Assembly: GCA_033064195.1 (NCBI GenBank)
Contig: JARBJD010000189.1
Location: 1 to 64,000 of the forward strand
Direction of reading: 5' to 3'
Length of the DNA stretch: 64,000 nt
Source: Blattamonas nauphoetae
Lineage: Eukaryota > Preaxostyla > Oxymonadida
Below, one piece after another: positions 36,801 to 48,029 of the stretch (the first letter of the stretch is position 1; the number at the start of each line of letters is the position of its first letter). Made by a program: the position numbers and the translations under genes. Under the pieces are notes generated by a model. The model did not search any database, had not been told where the DNA came from, and saw nothing but the letters and a program-made list of their open reading frames with translations.

Positions 36801-37191
36801 TGAGACAGCTGTTCGTGCTCAGTCTTGACACATACCCAGTCTTCACGTTCAAAGCTGACAACAGCACATCCGACGAGGAACAGAAATCGATCTGCCCATC
36901 TTTTCATTTCATCATTTCAATCAAAAAGAATCATGTCAATATACGTCTAAAGATTGCTAAATAGAGTGAAAGAAGCAAAATATGATGTGAATAAAGTCTA
37001 ATCTGTCCTCTTTTTCATGTCGAAAGATGATCTAACCCATGATCTGGACACACAACTAGTATTTCGTGTTTTTCTCGTGAAGGGGGTATCAATTAACTCT
37101 ATCACTTCACACAGTTCATATTCACTATCTCTTCTATCAAATATGAGAAAAGCACCAATTGGTGACAAGACACCGATTGGTGACACCACTA
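33879..37191. mobile_element. 3313-bp nested element with 240-bp TIRs and TTA target duplication
   Basis: Arms 33879-34118 and 36952-37191 are near-perfect inverted copies. Ends are TAGTGGTGTCACCAATCG, with GTCACCAAT..GGTG repeated inside. T-T-A lies at 33876-33878 and 37192-37194. A three-base TWA duplication is typical of PIF/Harbinger, but no such transposase is visible. The cargo (34.2-36.95 kb) looks like decayed host coding sequence, so this resembles a gene-capturing (Pack-type) element. Confidence 0.8.
34308..36950 (+). pseudogene. Decayed coding cargo inside the nested transposon
   Basis: Plus-strand frames have natural protein composition but are interrupted: 34308-34660 (ISLSLHGTPELKIPVDFPVD then, after a TGA, LLVEAIRPLNHIHC), 34698-34976 (TSFSVPSLDDFQVETLLVKN), about 35580-35790, 36185-36514 and 36527-36900 (HRLADICGQLLLQRLVHVIL, GILSLNLLLGNIVAFRPYIS). 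The helix-rich, Leu-rich character suggests an ARM/HEAT or large scaffold protein, but I recognise no family. A splice-like GTGAGT follows the piece ending at 34656. Capture of a host gene is inferred. Confidence 0.4.
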
Positions 37192-39649
37192 TTAGAGTTT
37201 TCATCCCCATTGTCGTGGATCTTGACAGTGGCTTCGATTCAAGTCTCATTTTCTTATTTCAGGACTTTTTCAGATTATAAGAAGGCCTCCTACGTGATAT
37301 TTATGATCGACCACGCTATACCAACCTTCGAACGAAAAGAGATCGACTTTTCTTTTTTCCACGACCACCGTGAATGGAGCTCTTTATGTGCATTTTTTAG
37401 AGCACATCACGAGAAAAGAGTTGAAAAGAACTCCTATAGTTAATGTATTTCTGTCGAAGTTTCACACAGAAGAAAATATTCGTAAATCACAATCAGAAAT
37501 GTCTGAATTGAGAGATCTATAGCACAAAAAATAGAAAATTCTGACATAAACATGAATTGGCTATGTGTAAGACATTGATGAAAAAATCAGTGCTGGTCAC
37601 ACCTTCGATACAGAGAAAACCTGCGGGGACAGAATTAGTTCACCCCCTATACAAAGAGGTTTTGCTTGCTCTGATTTTGAGCTCCCACTCTCCCTTGTCG
37701 ATCGGACGAGTGAAGGCTGTTCTCCACGGTTTGTCATTTGAAGTAACGATGATCTGGGTGAGAGTGGTTGGAGTGAGTTTGTGGGCAGTTGTGTCGAGTG
37801 TACGGAGAGATTCTGTTCCAAACCAAATCGGAAGATCGGCCAGTTGAAGTGTCCATTCTTCCAGATTCCGAATCAACTTGATTTTTTTCCCTCTCTAACT
37901 GCACTTCTCCTTTTCTCTTCTCCGTCGATTCCAACAGACTTGACTCGGAATTCTGAGTCTCAACTTGCTTCTGGTCTCTTTCTGCTTCGGCTTTCTTCTT
38001 CGCTTCTTCCGCTTCCACCCGTTTCGCTTGTTCCTCCTCGTTCAGTTTCCACATCCCTTCAATTGTGTTCACAATGCATCTGAACGATTTCGACAGACGC
38101 AGCTGGCGACAGGTCACTCGAGATTCTGCGCTCTGATCCAACATCAACGAGATGAGAAAGAAGAATAGAGAAAAATGAAAAGAAGAATGCACACAGGATC
38201 CATCATTCGTATCAGCAGCGCTCGTTCAAGTTCCCCACACGAAGTCGGAATATTGGTCGCTTGGAACGATGTGATGTCTTTCATCATTTTGATTGGATTC
38301 TCCGATTTGAACGGAGACTGTCCGAACAGCAGCCAAAACAGAACCACTCCCAGCGACCACACATCCGCCTCGCACGTCGCTCTTCCGGTCTCCGATTCCA
38401 TCCGCTCCGGTGACACGTACAACATCGTCATCGATGAGCGAGAGCTGGATACATCCCCCGATTCGGCTGCTCCGAAATCACCTGTTCGAGACAAGGATGA
38501 GTGGGAGAGAGAAGGAGAGAAAATAATATAGCTAAGAGAGGAAAGAAACAGACAGAGTTTTGCGTGACCATCTGCATCGATCAGAATGTTCTCCATTTTC
38601 ACATCACCATGAGCCGTCTTCCCATCGGCGTGATTGTGCATCAATTCCAGCGCGGACGCAATATCCTCCATCACTCGATACACATCCTGAAACAATCAAC
38701 ACAATCACAAATGGATGACAATGAAAAGAAAAACAAGACAGATTGGGAAAAAGAAGACGAAGAAAACACAACTCACGAACACACTTCTCGAGCCATCAGA
38801 ACTTTCCTTTCTGTCAAGTCTTTCACAATCTCTGCAAGGGACTTTCCTCCCAGTTCCATCACCATCACTTTCGTGTTGTCCATCGTCACCACTTCCTTCA
38901 GTTTGATGATTCGAGCATGCTGGAATTTACGCAGCCTTCCAACTTCTCGGTCGAACCGCTCAATGTCTTTATCCGTCAGGCACTGCACCATCTTGCCTGC
39001 ATAGTGCGTGTTTGTTGATTTTTCAATCAGTTCCACAACCGTCCCAAACCCACCGGAGTTGATGATCCGAACACATGAATCTGAATGACAACCACAATCA
39101 AAAAGCACGTATACGAGATAGAACTGGAGAGGAGATACCAACGTGAAAGAAGGATCGCGAATGCAAGAGTGAGACACGTTGACCAACACTAACTTTGCCT
39201 TGTCAATTTACACTTCATAGGCTGACGATATTTCAGAAAAAAGTTGAAAAATGGACAATAAAGAGAAATTTGTATCAGACTTTTCCTAAAAACCAGAATG
39301 ATATATGATACCGAGCGAGATCCGACTCGCGATCACCTCAGTCCCGACTCCTCAGACACACTTTGTTTTATCTGTTAACAAAATTTGAAGGTTTAAGAAT
39401 GGAAAAAGTGAAGTGGAGGAGATTTGAAGATACATCGCGATCCACACGGCATGGTACCTCCGGAAAGGATTTCTGCCACCCCCGATATTTCTCGTTGCAT
39501 TCCACCTCGGTGAGATGGCAAAAGAATTAAAAGTAAGAGTGGATGATGGCGAACTGAAACAGAATCGGATGACAGGAGAGATCATTTTCATTGTTTCTTC
39601 AAACATCGCAGAAACAAAGTGGTTAGTTTGGATCTTGTAGGAATCGTCA

Positions 39650-42600
39650 CTATTTGAGTCGTTTGAGCCACAGCACTTCAACTGATTGATCCTGATCGTG
39701 TGTTGAGATTGCAAGGTAGAGAGGAGAAGGGATGTCGGTGAAGATCTCAGGCTGTTCCTCCTCGTCCACAAACAGTCGAGCTTTTCTCGTCGAGATGTCC
39801 ACTCGAATCGCTGCTGTCTGCCCAACATGATCACATCTCTTGTTCGTTCCTTTTGACAGAATTTGTTTCCCCGATCTCCACATTTTTCCCGCCCCAAGAT
39901 TGAAATCTCCACCATTTCCACCCCAATAGCTTCCACAAGTCCTCTCTTTGGCATCTTTTGGAAGTGGGAATCTGTGAAAGCCAAGTCCTGAACAAGTGAA
40001 AAAGAAAAAGAACACACTCACATTTGCATTCTCCTGAATTATTTTGATCTTTAGTTCCCACACTCCCTTTTCGAACTGCAATGTGAACGCTGTTCTCCAC
40101 GGTTTGTCTTTAGGAGGGACGATGATTTGCTTGAGAGTGGTTTGAGTGAGTTCGTGAGCCGCTATGTCAAACGTTTGGAGAGATTCTGTTCCTTCCCACT
40201 TTGCGGTCGTTTCTTGAACACTCTTTGGTGCTGTCATTTTGGCTTGTTCAAGTTTTCTTTTCGCTTTGGCCAAGTTTTCCGCTTCTTCCTTGAGTCTCCT
40301 TTCTTCCGCCTCTTTCTGCCTTCTCTCTTCTTCTTTCTTCAGTCTCTCTTCTTCCTCTTTTCTCACTCTATCCTCCTCTGTCATCTTCTTCGCCTCTACT
40401 TGTTCTTCCTCTTCCTCATTTTCTTCTTCTTCTTCTTCCTCTTCCTCTCCCTCACCGTCATTGTCAGATACTTCGCTTTTTCCTTCCATCGCATCGTCCT
40501 TCTCACCAACATCTTGATCGGCGGGATCGGGTGATTGGATATCGTCTGGTTGGTCGTCTTCATCCTTCATGTCCACTTCAATGTCTGACACTTCCTCCTT
40601 TTCATCGTTTTCCGTTTCTCCATCGGCCTTGTCCTTTTCTGACTCTTCATCGTTTCCATCCTCAAACTCATTCGGCGCTTCCCGTGCAACAGTGCGTGTT
40701 TCCAGCTCAGCGTACGATTTCTTTAGCTTTTCAAGTTCACTTTCTGTCTCACTTCGTTTTCTTCTCTCCTGATCCAAATCTGCGTTCGCCTGTTCAAGAG
40801 CAGCATTCAATGCCTGTCCTGCATCGTTTCCGTCAGTTGCCGATTTAAGTGACGTAGCGAGACGAGTATTCTCATTTTTGACTGTCCCCAATTCGTTATC
40901 CAAGTTTCTGATCTCTTCGGAGTATTTTGCGATCGATTCGTCGTACGATTCTTTCGCTGCTTTTAATTCCCCCGAAAGGTTGATTTTCTCTTGTTCTTTG
41001 TCTTGAAGCAGGGCATTCAGTTTGTTCACTTCTTTCTTCAGCACTTCATGTTCCGCACTTCTCCCTGTTTCTCCTGCTTCAATCTGCTCTGATAATTGGT
41101 TGACCTTCTTTTCTGACTCTGCCAGCTTTGATTGCAATTCATCCAAATTCGTCACTTTCTGTTCCAGTTCATCGTTCCGCTTCTTCTCCTCTTCCAACAT
41201 TCCCTGCAGTCCCGCCAACTCCTCTCGAAGGGCATTCTCTGCCTCTTCCTTCTCAGCACTGTATCTTTGAAGACGAGCCATATCCTTCTCCGCACTTTCC
41301 TTCGCGTTCTTCAGTTCTTCCACTTCTCCCAGCAAGTTGGTGACATTTGCTTCATGTTCGGCACGTTTTGCTTCTTCTTTTTCCAGTTTCTCCTTCAACG
41401 ACGCAGTTTGAGTAAGTAATCCAGTGTTGGATTGTGTCAATTCAAATATTTCTCTTTCCTGATTTTCCAGGCGTCCCCGAAGCTCTTCCAATTCCACTCC
41501 ATTCACACCCACTTCATTGGTTGCGACTTCTTGGCCTGAGCTTGATTGATGCGATGTTGGTTGATCTGCCTGTTTTATCTCCTCCAATTCGTCGAGAGGG
41601 TGTGTTTGATCATACTCCGCTCCCACGCCTGCTTTTCTCATTTCTGCAATCCACATTTTCTTCTTTTCACGGGCTTTCCTGCTAGCTTCTCGTTCGGCTT
41701 CGTCAGCCCGTTCTTCCTCCAGCATTTGGGTCTCCATTGTTCGTATATCCTCCCAAGCAAGATCCAGAGAGTATTGAACGTGGACATCATGATTTGCGGT
41801 TGAAAGAATGAGCAGATCGGTAATTTGTTTGATCTTCCATCCCAAATGAAATTGTGGCGAGAGGCAGCTGAGAGCATATCCCAATGTCTCATTCGTGAGG
41901 AAATATGACGGAAAAGCCCGATCGTTCTCGATCTGAATTTGGAACCAGGCTTTCAAGTATTCCGAAGTTTGTGTCTTTGATGTCTGAAAAGAATGCAAAA
42001 AAATGAGAAAATCAGACACAGAATATCATGAAGAGCGTTTGGACAGGATTTTCTGGGTCTTCGGGAATTATATTGTCTTCAATTCCTCCAACAACATTTT
42101 GGATGATTTGAAGGCCGTGATCCTGAAATAGGGGACGAAAAATGGGGAAATGATACAGAGAGATATATGAATAAGACAAAGACGTTAAGTAGTGTTTGAG
42201 AAGAGACAAACCTGAACACTGGAATCTGAGGCCATCGTGATCACGTTGCACACAATGAAGAATCCATTCAAATTAATAAAGTGTTGAGCATTAGTTGGAG
42301 CTGTACGTAATGTTCAATGAATAGTGGCGAAATAGCAGACAGTCCATAACGAGAGACGACAGGCTGAAGAGTGAACCTGATTGTTCGGATTCATCCATCT
42401 GGTCCAATTGAAGTAATTGCGAAATGTCCTGTGAAACCAGCAGATAAAATTCAAAAAAAAGAAAATGAATAGTGCATGAATAACGACGAGAACGAGGCGG
42501 TTGAGGTTGAATGAAAAGGAAATTGAGGCAGACAGTGTAGGCATCTGGTGCGTTGGAGTATTGGGGAGTTGAAGCCATGGAGACACGATGGTGTTGACGA

Positions 42601-42794
42601 GGCGCGAGAGTTTCTTCTTTAAGAAACGGGGCAAGCGTTGGAGTGATCAAGTTATGGGATCTTAACTGAACATTGATTTCGGAGATGAACCGCACAAAAG
42701 TCTGTGGAGCTGAGGAGGAGAAAAGATTGTTCCGTCTGTATGGCGTGGTTTGTCTCGCTGTCAAGTCTCTGGAATCGCAAACAATGGGCTCGAT
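39650..42794 (-). CDS. Gene F: ARM-like region, long coiled coil, acidic stretch, SPRY-like domain
   Basis: Exons: 42794(open)-42534, 42428-42377, 42300-42212, 42122-42018 and 41983-39650, in phase. The first in-frame ATG is at 42578 (about 874 residues), but coding character continues upstream to 42794, so the 5' end is unsettled; a transposase remnant lies just beyond. The N-terminus (HFINLNGFFIVCNVITMAS, LQIIQNVVGG, QITDLLILSTANHD) looks like helical ARM/HEAT repeats. About 300 residues of coiled coil follow (LEELRGRLENQEREIFELTQ onward), then an acidic EEVSDIEVDMKDEDDQPDD block, a second Glu/Lys/Arg coil, and one SPRY-like domain (GTESLQTFD to LWLKRLK, TAG). No kinase is present. A scaffold or tether sharing its tail with kinases B to E is likely. 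Confidence 0.75.
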
Positions 42795-43247
42795 CTTAGC
42801 TTGCTCTTAGAAAGGACTTGAATCCCACCCGAGATGTGTGGAAATAGTAAATTATCTCATTTCACTCCGTATTGAGAAGTATAACTGGCAGAAACAGATG
42901 ATTGGAATGAAGAATGACATTGGATGGGATCCGTCCCACTGAACTTCTTTCAATTCTGGGGCAATAGGTGTTGGTTTTGTTTTATCCTTGATTCTGTCAT
43001 TTTCGAGAAGACGACCAAAGTTAAAGTGGTGTTTCATCGCTATGAGGCAATGCTCGCATCTGAAACGAAGGTGAGATGAGAGGAAGAGAAAATTAGTGTA
43101 ATAGTGACGATGAGAACGAATATTGACTTTGTGGCGGTGGGGAGGTTGTTTTGGGAGTGCTTCGATTCTTGGCATTCATCGCTTTTCGGAAAAGTGTCGA
43201 CCGCGTGGCCAAGAGAGCCTCCACATGTCGGGGCATGATGCGAGTTG

Positions 43248-44358
43248 CTAAGGCACTTCTGTACTCTCTGATTCCGCCCTTGGATGGTTGTGCAAATGAA
43301 TGATGCACTTTTTGTGGATACTTCGTCTTTGTTGATTAATTTGAGGAACAAAGTAATCTTTCATGATGTCGTTGGTTGTTGGTTGATTTATCCAGCCCGT
43401 TTTTCTGTAAAGAACGTGGATATGATGATTTGACAGATCTGCAAATTCCTTGGGGATACTCGTGCTTGGCCATAAAATCACAGGATCGACTCGTGATCCG
43501 TGTGAGGAGATGCAGGCACATAATGTCGCATTGTCGATTCGAGGTGGTGACGGGAGAACAGCTACGGCGCGAAATGGTGTCGATACAACGAGACTTCGAT
43601 CATCGATATCCATTCCCGAAGAGTTCCTTCGGTTGTATTGTCTATTCGTTCGATTGCGATATACAGAGGTTTGTATTGGACAAATAGATTCTGGCGACCC
43701 AGCCAGGCGTTCAGTCACTGTTTGCTCATGATAGCTTCATTTTCATCATCTCTTTCCTTTTGTTTCCAGATCAAATTGGCCTTGAACAGAAAAATCAATG
43801 AAAAGACTCACTTGTTTGAGTATATCCTTCTTTTTCACATGTCCATTGAGTTCAATTTTTTCAAGACAAGAGGCGAAAAGTTCTAATTCATCACCATGGG
43901 TGAGTTTAGAAGGGCGATGGGCAACTCCAATTTCTCTGTGATCGTTTGTTGCCCGAATTCCTCTCTTGAGCTGACCTGGGTCAGAATTTTTGACATCATT
44001 CAAAAGTCCGAAGACCAACATTCAAAACAAGCAATTAGCCACTCTAGTCGCAGCTTGATCAAAGATCTCGAAAAGATTATTCAATCATGTCATCCACCAA
44101 TTCTAGAGAAAGGTTGATTCATTTCTCAACCAAGAGAGGAGAATAGTTTTGAATGTTGGTCTTCGGACTTTTGAATGATGTCAAAAATTCTGACCCACCT
44201 TCTGTGCAGACTCCCGACTTCACAATGTATTCGTAACGAACAGGTTCCTCCAAATAGTGTTTGGTGCCTTTGGCAGCTGGAGTGGTGAGATATCTGTTTT
44301 CTACAGTGGTGATGACCCGTGAAAGTTGCTTCGGACTGAGATATTGACTCATAATCAA
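43248..44358 (-). pseudogene. Pogo/Tigger-type transposase remnant, minus strand
   Basis: Reading leftwards: a DNA-binding N-terminus (RPSKLTHGDELELFASCLEK and GHVKKKDIL, CENP-B/pogo-like helix-turn-helix) at 44358-43746, interrupted by the 219-bp foldback at 43978-44196. After a frame change comes DDE-domain sequence at 43718-43248 (NATLCACISSHGSRVDPVIL, RKTGWINQPTTNDIMKDYFV). The catalytic core is incomplete. Similar sequence (KTKPTPIAPELKEVQWDGS) continues to about 42.9 kb. It is clearly non-functional. Confidence 0.65.
43978..44196. mobile_element. 219-bp foldback element inside the transposase remnant
   Basis: Ends GGGTCAGAATTTTTGACATC and complement, with inverted similarity over about 50 bp per side, are flanked by ACCT at 43974-43977 and 44197-44200. 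Removing it rejoins the transposase sequence (VCTEG / QLKRGIRATN). Confidence 0.8.
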
Positions 44359-44387
44359 AAGGTGATGGGAAGGGAATCATAAAGGTC

Positions 44388-44951
44388 GTGAAGAAAAAAT
44401 TCCATCCCACAGTCACTCAAGGAAGGGTCCACCGCTTCTTAGGAAGACACAAATCAACTCTTAAACAAACTGTAGCAAAGCCGTTGGAAAGGTCGAGGTC
44501 GGGACAAAAAAAGAGGATCATAAAGATATCCAAGAGACGACTTCAATACTCCAAAGTGGGAGTCCATCCCTACCTGATGTTTACATTCGATGGGAGTCTC
44601 CTCAAGAATGCTGGAGCCGTGACGGGTGTGAGTCAAAGCGGATTGATCCAGGCGGATCAATATCAGAACTGGATGAACGATATTTTCTTTCCACACGTGC
44701 AGAAGGTGCGGGTCCAGCAAACCCTTCTTGACAATACTGCAGTCCTCGTGGCAGACAATCTTGAAATGCATAAGGCGGAGAAGATCAAACAATACCTTGC
44801 TGTTAACAACATAATATTGTTCACATTTATGGCACTGAAACAAATGGAAAGAAAAGACTGCAACGAGGATGATCACAACCCGTCATTCAGTTTTGTCAAA
44901 CTTTTTCAGCTCAAATCTCCAAAACCAGATATCCGTTTAACACCAAAATAA
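44388..44951 (+). pseudogene. Pogo/Tigger-type transposase fragment, plus strand
   Basis: The frame encodes VTQGRVHRFLGRHKSTLKQT (second DNA-binding helix region), then YLMFTFDGSLLKNAGAVTG, QNWMNDIFFPHV and TAVLVADNLEMHKAEKIKQY, which match first- and second-Asp regions of DDE_1 transposases. It stops before the LLQP.D motif. Its expected N-terminal half is the sequence lying inverted just to its left (44358-43746). Confidence 0.65.
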
Positions 44952-44966
44952 AAATGTTTTTCCTAA

Positions 44967-45560
44967 TAGTGGCGTCACCAATCGTTGTCCTGTCACCAAT
45001 CGGTGCTTTTTTCTTGACTTTTCACTTTTGGTCAAACTAAGAAAAAAAATAAAATTGTAGATTTTTCCTTCCACTGGATCCCAAAAAACCTCACAATAAC
45101 GCTTTTCAACCACTTTTTTCTTGTGTTCTCGTCATAACTTCACAACATGTGAACCGATTTTGATGAAATTTTTGACAGAAACGTTTGTTTGGTGAAATGA
45201 ACAGTTTGAAAGAATTTCGGAAAAAAAAGTATGGGTATCTGGGAAGATATACAAAAAGGTTGTTTTTCGCCCACAAAAATGTCATGGGACAAAAATTTGA
45301 ATTTGTTTGAGTGTCTTTTATCGATATTTTTACGAAAATAATGCTTTTTCTTCGGTCTCAAACGAATGTCTTGTTATGGAAAAATGACCCGAAAAAGTTT
45401 CAAAAAATGTGTGTGTTTTCCTATAGGGCGATTTGAGGCACTCTCAAATTTTTGTCGTCAAATAGATCTAAAATTTTATTTTTTTCTTCGTTGGACCAAG
45501 TGTGATTTATCCTTAACAGATCGTGGATTATTGACATGGCGTGGATTATTGACACTACTA
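44967..45560. mobile_element. 594-bp element, TAA target duplication
   Basis: The left end TAGTGGCGTCACCAATCG resembles the 33879 element's end and has the same tandem GTCACCAAT motif. The right end, inverted, is TAGTAGTGTCAATAATCC with its own tandem TGTCAATAATCC repeat. T-A-A lies at 44964-44966 and 45561-45563. A minus-strand frame entering from the right (HTWSNEEKNKILDLFDDKNL) may be the start of a transposase. Confidence 0.6.
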
Positions 45561-46673
45561 TAAATTCTGAGAAAAAAGACAGCCTCCGTGACACAGGTCT
45601 GATTTTTATTGCCATGGATCAATCAAAAGAAAAAAGCATAAGATCTGAATTGTGGTGTCTAAAATGCCGGATCTTAAGAAGGTTTTAGAACGATTGTTTA
45701 TCCTAATATCGTTTCTCCTGGTGATCCGTTTCAGATCGGCTGTCCCGTTCTCTACAGACACATTCGTCACTCGTTCTTGCAAGAAAAAGTGAAAAAGAGA
45801 GAGATAGCTTTCACTGAAAGTCATTTTTCTCTCTTTTCATTCATTATTCTCCGTACCACTGAACGAAAAAAACCGAGCGAACTTTAGCAATGAATACAAT
45901 TGTTTGAATTGATCAGATACCAAATTCGTCAGGTCTGTTCAGCTGATCACAATTTTAGCCGTGTGATCAGACTGTTTCTAGGGTCTGCTCTATCCTTTCA
46001 CGTTGAATTCGAATCGAATTGAGTCAATTTTGGACCCCTTTTTTGGGTTCCACCATACTCTTTTTTCTCAAGTCGATCCTCATGGAAATTAATCGGGAGG
46101 CTCCTCAATCTTTCAATCTTCACATTTTTCTCAATTCTGAACCGGCTTGTGAATGGTTTCTTTCTCGAGACGTCACAAACACTCACATTTGTGGTAAATG
46201 CCGAACCCCAACTCGATGAAAACTCAGAAATGGCAGAAATCCGTTATGGGAATGCTCGGGATGCGAAAGAACACGTTCCGTCCTAACTAGGACGACATTT
46301 CACGACAAAACCTTGAAATCGGTACAATTCTCGCATTCTTTTTCATATTGGGGAGGACACTATTAGGTATTGGCGGAGTTTGATTCGGTGCGTCTATTTC
46401 AAGTCTGGAACGAAAGGGCAGGAGTTTTGTTACCATAGTCCGGCATCGGAACAAAGGAACACTCATATTCAGGGTTGTGGGAGATGAGGTCAATCCGACT
46501 TTTCTTGGGATAAACAGACGTCAACTTTTTCAAATGGGGTTGAGGTCAACTTCTTAAAGAACCCTGCTCATCTTAATCGACGAATGAAAGGCATACAGCT
46601 GCCTTTCTCAACTTGGATTTCATGGACCCAGAAACCGGGGCATGTACGAATCACGTCGAAAGTATGTGGGTCA
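45561..46673. other. AT-rich intergenic, nothing identified
   Basis: Only short frames occur. GATCAG-rich motifs near 45915-45975 recall hAT-like ends but no pair or duplication could be fixed. Confidence 0.4.
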
Positions 46674-46880
46674 GCTTTTTTAATATCATTCAAAAGTTCG
46701 AAGACCAACATACAAAACCAGTCTCCTCTCATGGTTGAGAAATGAATCCATTTTTTTCTCTCGAAATGGTGGATGACATGATTGAATAATCTTTTCGAAA
46801 TCTTTGATCAAGCTGCGACGAGAGCGGTGAATTGCTTTTTTTGAATGTTGGTCTTCGGACATTTTGATAAGTGGCCAAAA
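46674..46880. mobile_element. Foldback element copy 2, one end degraded
   Basis: On the minus strand this matches the 43978 element along most of its length (a SEDQHSKKAIHRSRRSLIKD frame versus SEDQHSKQAISHSSRSLIKD). One end is GGGTCAGCTTTTTTAATATC; the other has diverged. Confidence 0.6.
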
Positions 46881-46965
46881 CGAGGTATTTGAAGGATTTC
46901 TCGACTTCCCCAAGTAGGAAATTGCTCCAATATCATCGTCGTCTCGCTCAGGTAAAGGGATTAGG

Positions 46966-47392
46966 TCATGCATAGCATATCGACATAGGATCTACAGACG
47001 ATTCTCGAAGAAATCTCCAAATCCCCATCGAATTCCATTTGCTCCTTAGCGGGACAATCTGCGCTCTGCTAAAGTTATAAATGTGAACTTTAATGTGGCT
47101 CAACACCATACTCTTCTTGCACTGAAACCAAATACTGTCGATGTTTCCTCGTCGAATAGTGATGATGCTGTTCGTGGCAGGGAGATATTCTGCCTTTATC
47201 GGCATTTATTAGCAAATGAAGGTCGGCATGTCTTCTGATACTGCAGGATTCTGTCCAATTCAGTAGTATCGTTGATGTCACCATCGCTTTAGAATCAGAG
47301 ACAAGACGTCCGACACGTCGACCATGAAGAAAAATGAGTGAAAAATCAAACAGCCCGGACCAATGGACTTCCCAATTGGGTTGACTCTTCAA
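46966..47392 (-). other. Possible transposon-derived coding remnant
   Basis: Two overlapping minus frames (VHWSGLFDFSLIFLHGRRVG; NIDSIWFQCKKSMVLSHIKV) have plausible composition but no assignable motif. They lie between two foldback copies and may be part of another decayed transposase. Confidence 0.2.
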
Positions 47393-47420
47393 AACATCCC
47401 AAAACTGTGTGTACGAATTG

Positions 47421-47637
47421 GGTGAGAATTTTTGATATCATAAAAAAGTTCGAATACCCTTCTTCGAATCTCGTCTCATCACACAGCTGAGACTTACATT
47501 GTCCATTCTCAAAGACTCGTTGGAGACACCATTCGATGTCATTCTCGTGAAATTAGACGAAACAGTGACAAGACGGATTTGTCTTGTTTTCTGATTCGGA
47601 TTCTCGAAATTGTTTATGATCTCATAAATTCTCACCC
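47421..47637. mobile_element. Foldback element copy 3, AATT target
   Basis: Ends GGGTGAGAATTTTTGATATC and an inverted relative, flanked by AATT at 47417-47420 and 47638-47641. Length (217 bp), termini and 4-bp duplication match copy 1. Confidence 0.75.
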
Positions 47638-48029
47638 AATTGAGAAGAACTCAGAAAAAATACACCATCAAATTGTCCAGTTATTTCCTATTCAGATTTT
47701 CACAGTTCGCCCTTTCTCTATACAGTGCACACGAAATGCGCAAAGTGTGCTTAAATCCACAAAGTTGGAGAATCGTCTGGCTTCATCAAATATTGAACAG
47801 GTCGTTTTGTGAATTCTATGGTTCCATTTCCTTTCAGAATGCACTTGAAGTTTAAGTTTTCATGAAAGATTTGTTTCCTAAAATTAAAATGGATCTTGAA
47901 ATGGTGGTCTTGAAGAAAACGCGAGAAACCCATTTTAAAAAAAGTGATTCTTGACTGGGAACTAATTGTCAGATTCGTCATCGTCCCTCACCATACGCAG
48001 CTTAATCCTCCTTTGGTCCGGTGGAGACC

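Larger units (their letters stand above)
33323..37649. mobile_element. 4327-bp TA-flanked DNA transposon inserted in gene E
   Basis: Inverted ends TAGGGGGTGAACTAATT with a following (A/C)TGTCCCC, about 26 bp, are flanked by TA at 33321-33322 and 37650-37651. Excision leaves gene E's SPRY frame open, proving insertion. Most of the length is a second element (33879-37191). The remaining outer sequence is about 1.0 kb and has only short frames, one of which (33540-33677, NNERRSILLKSNGGSMQW) faintly resembles a helix-turn-helix start. Superfamily is likely Tc1/mariner-like by target and ends. Confidence 0.85.
32282..39218 (-). pseudogene. Gene E: kinase plus SPRY-like domains, split by a 4.3-kb transposon
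   Basis: Exons: 39218-39194 (probable, MKCKLTRQ), 39080-38785, 38686-38554, 38481-38195, and 38132-32282 less the insertion. The kinase has NSGGFGTV, YAGK, HGDVKMENILID, CDFGAAE and VSPERMES. Exon 1 differs from the MADKIKVPEG start of genes C and D. The first SPRY-like repeat is cut after ASKTSLY by the element at 33323-37649; removing it with one TA rejoins the frame at YVSVIFSLLIFSE. One or two more repeats follow (to LWLKRL, TGA). Independently, one extra A in an A7 run near 37886 shifts the frame in the coiled-coil linker, so even the empty allele would be off by one base. It is probably a young pseudogene, unless the A-run is an assembly artefact. Confidence 0.7.

Noticed and set aside
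39650-40200. Gene F as another kinase-SPRY gene
   Set aside because: No kinase motif occurs upstream; its N-terminus is ARM-like and coiled coil.
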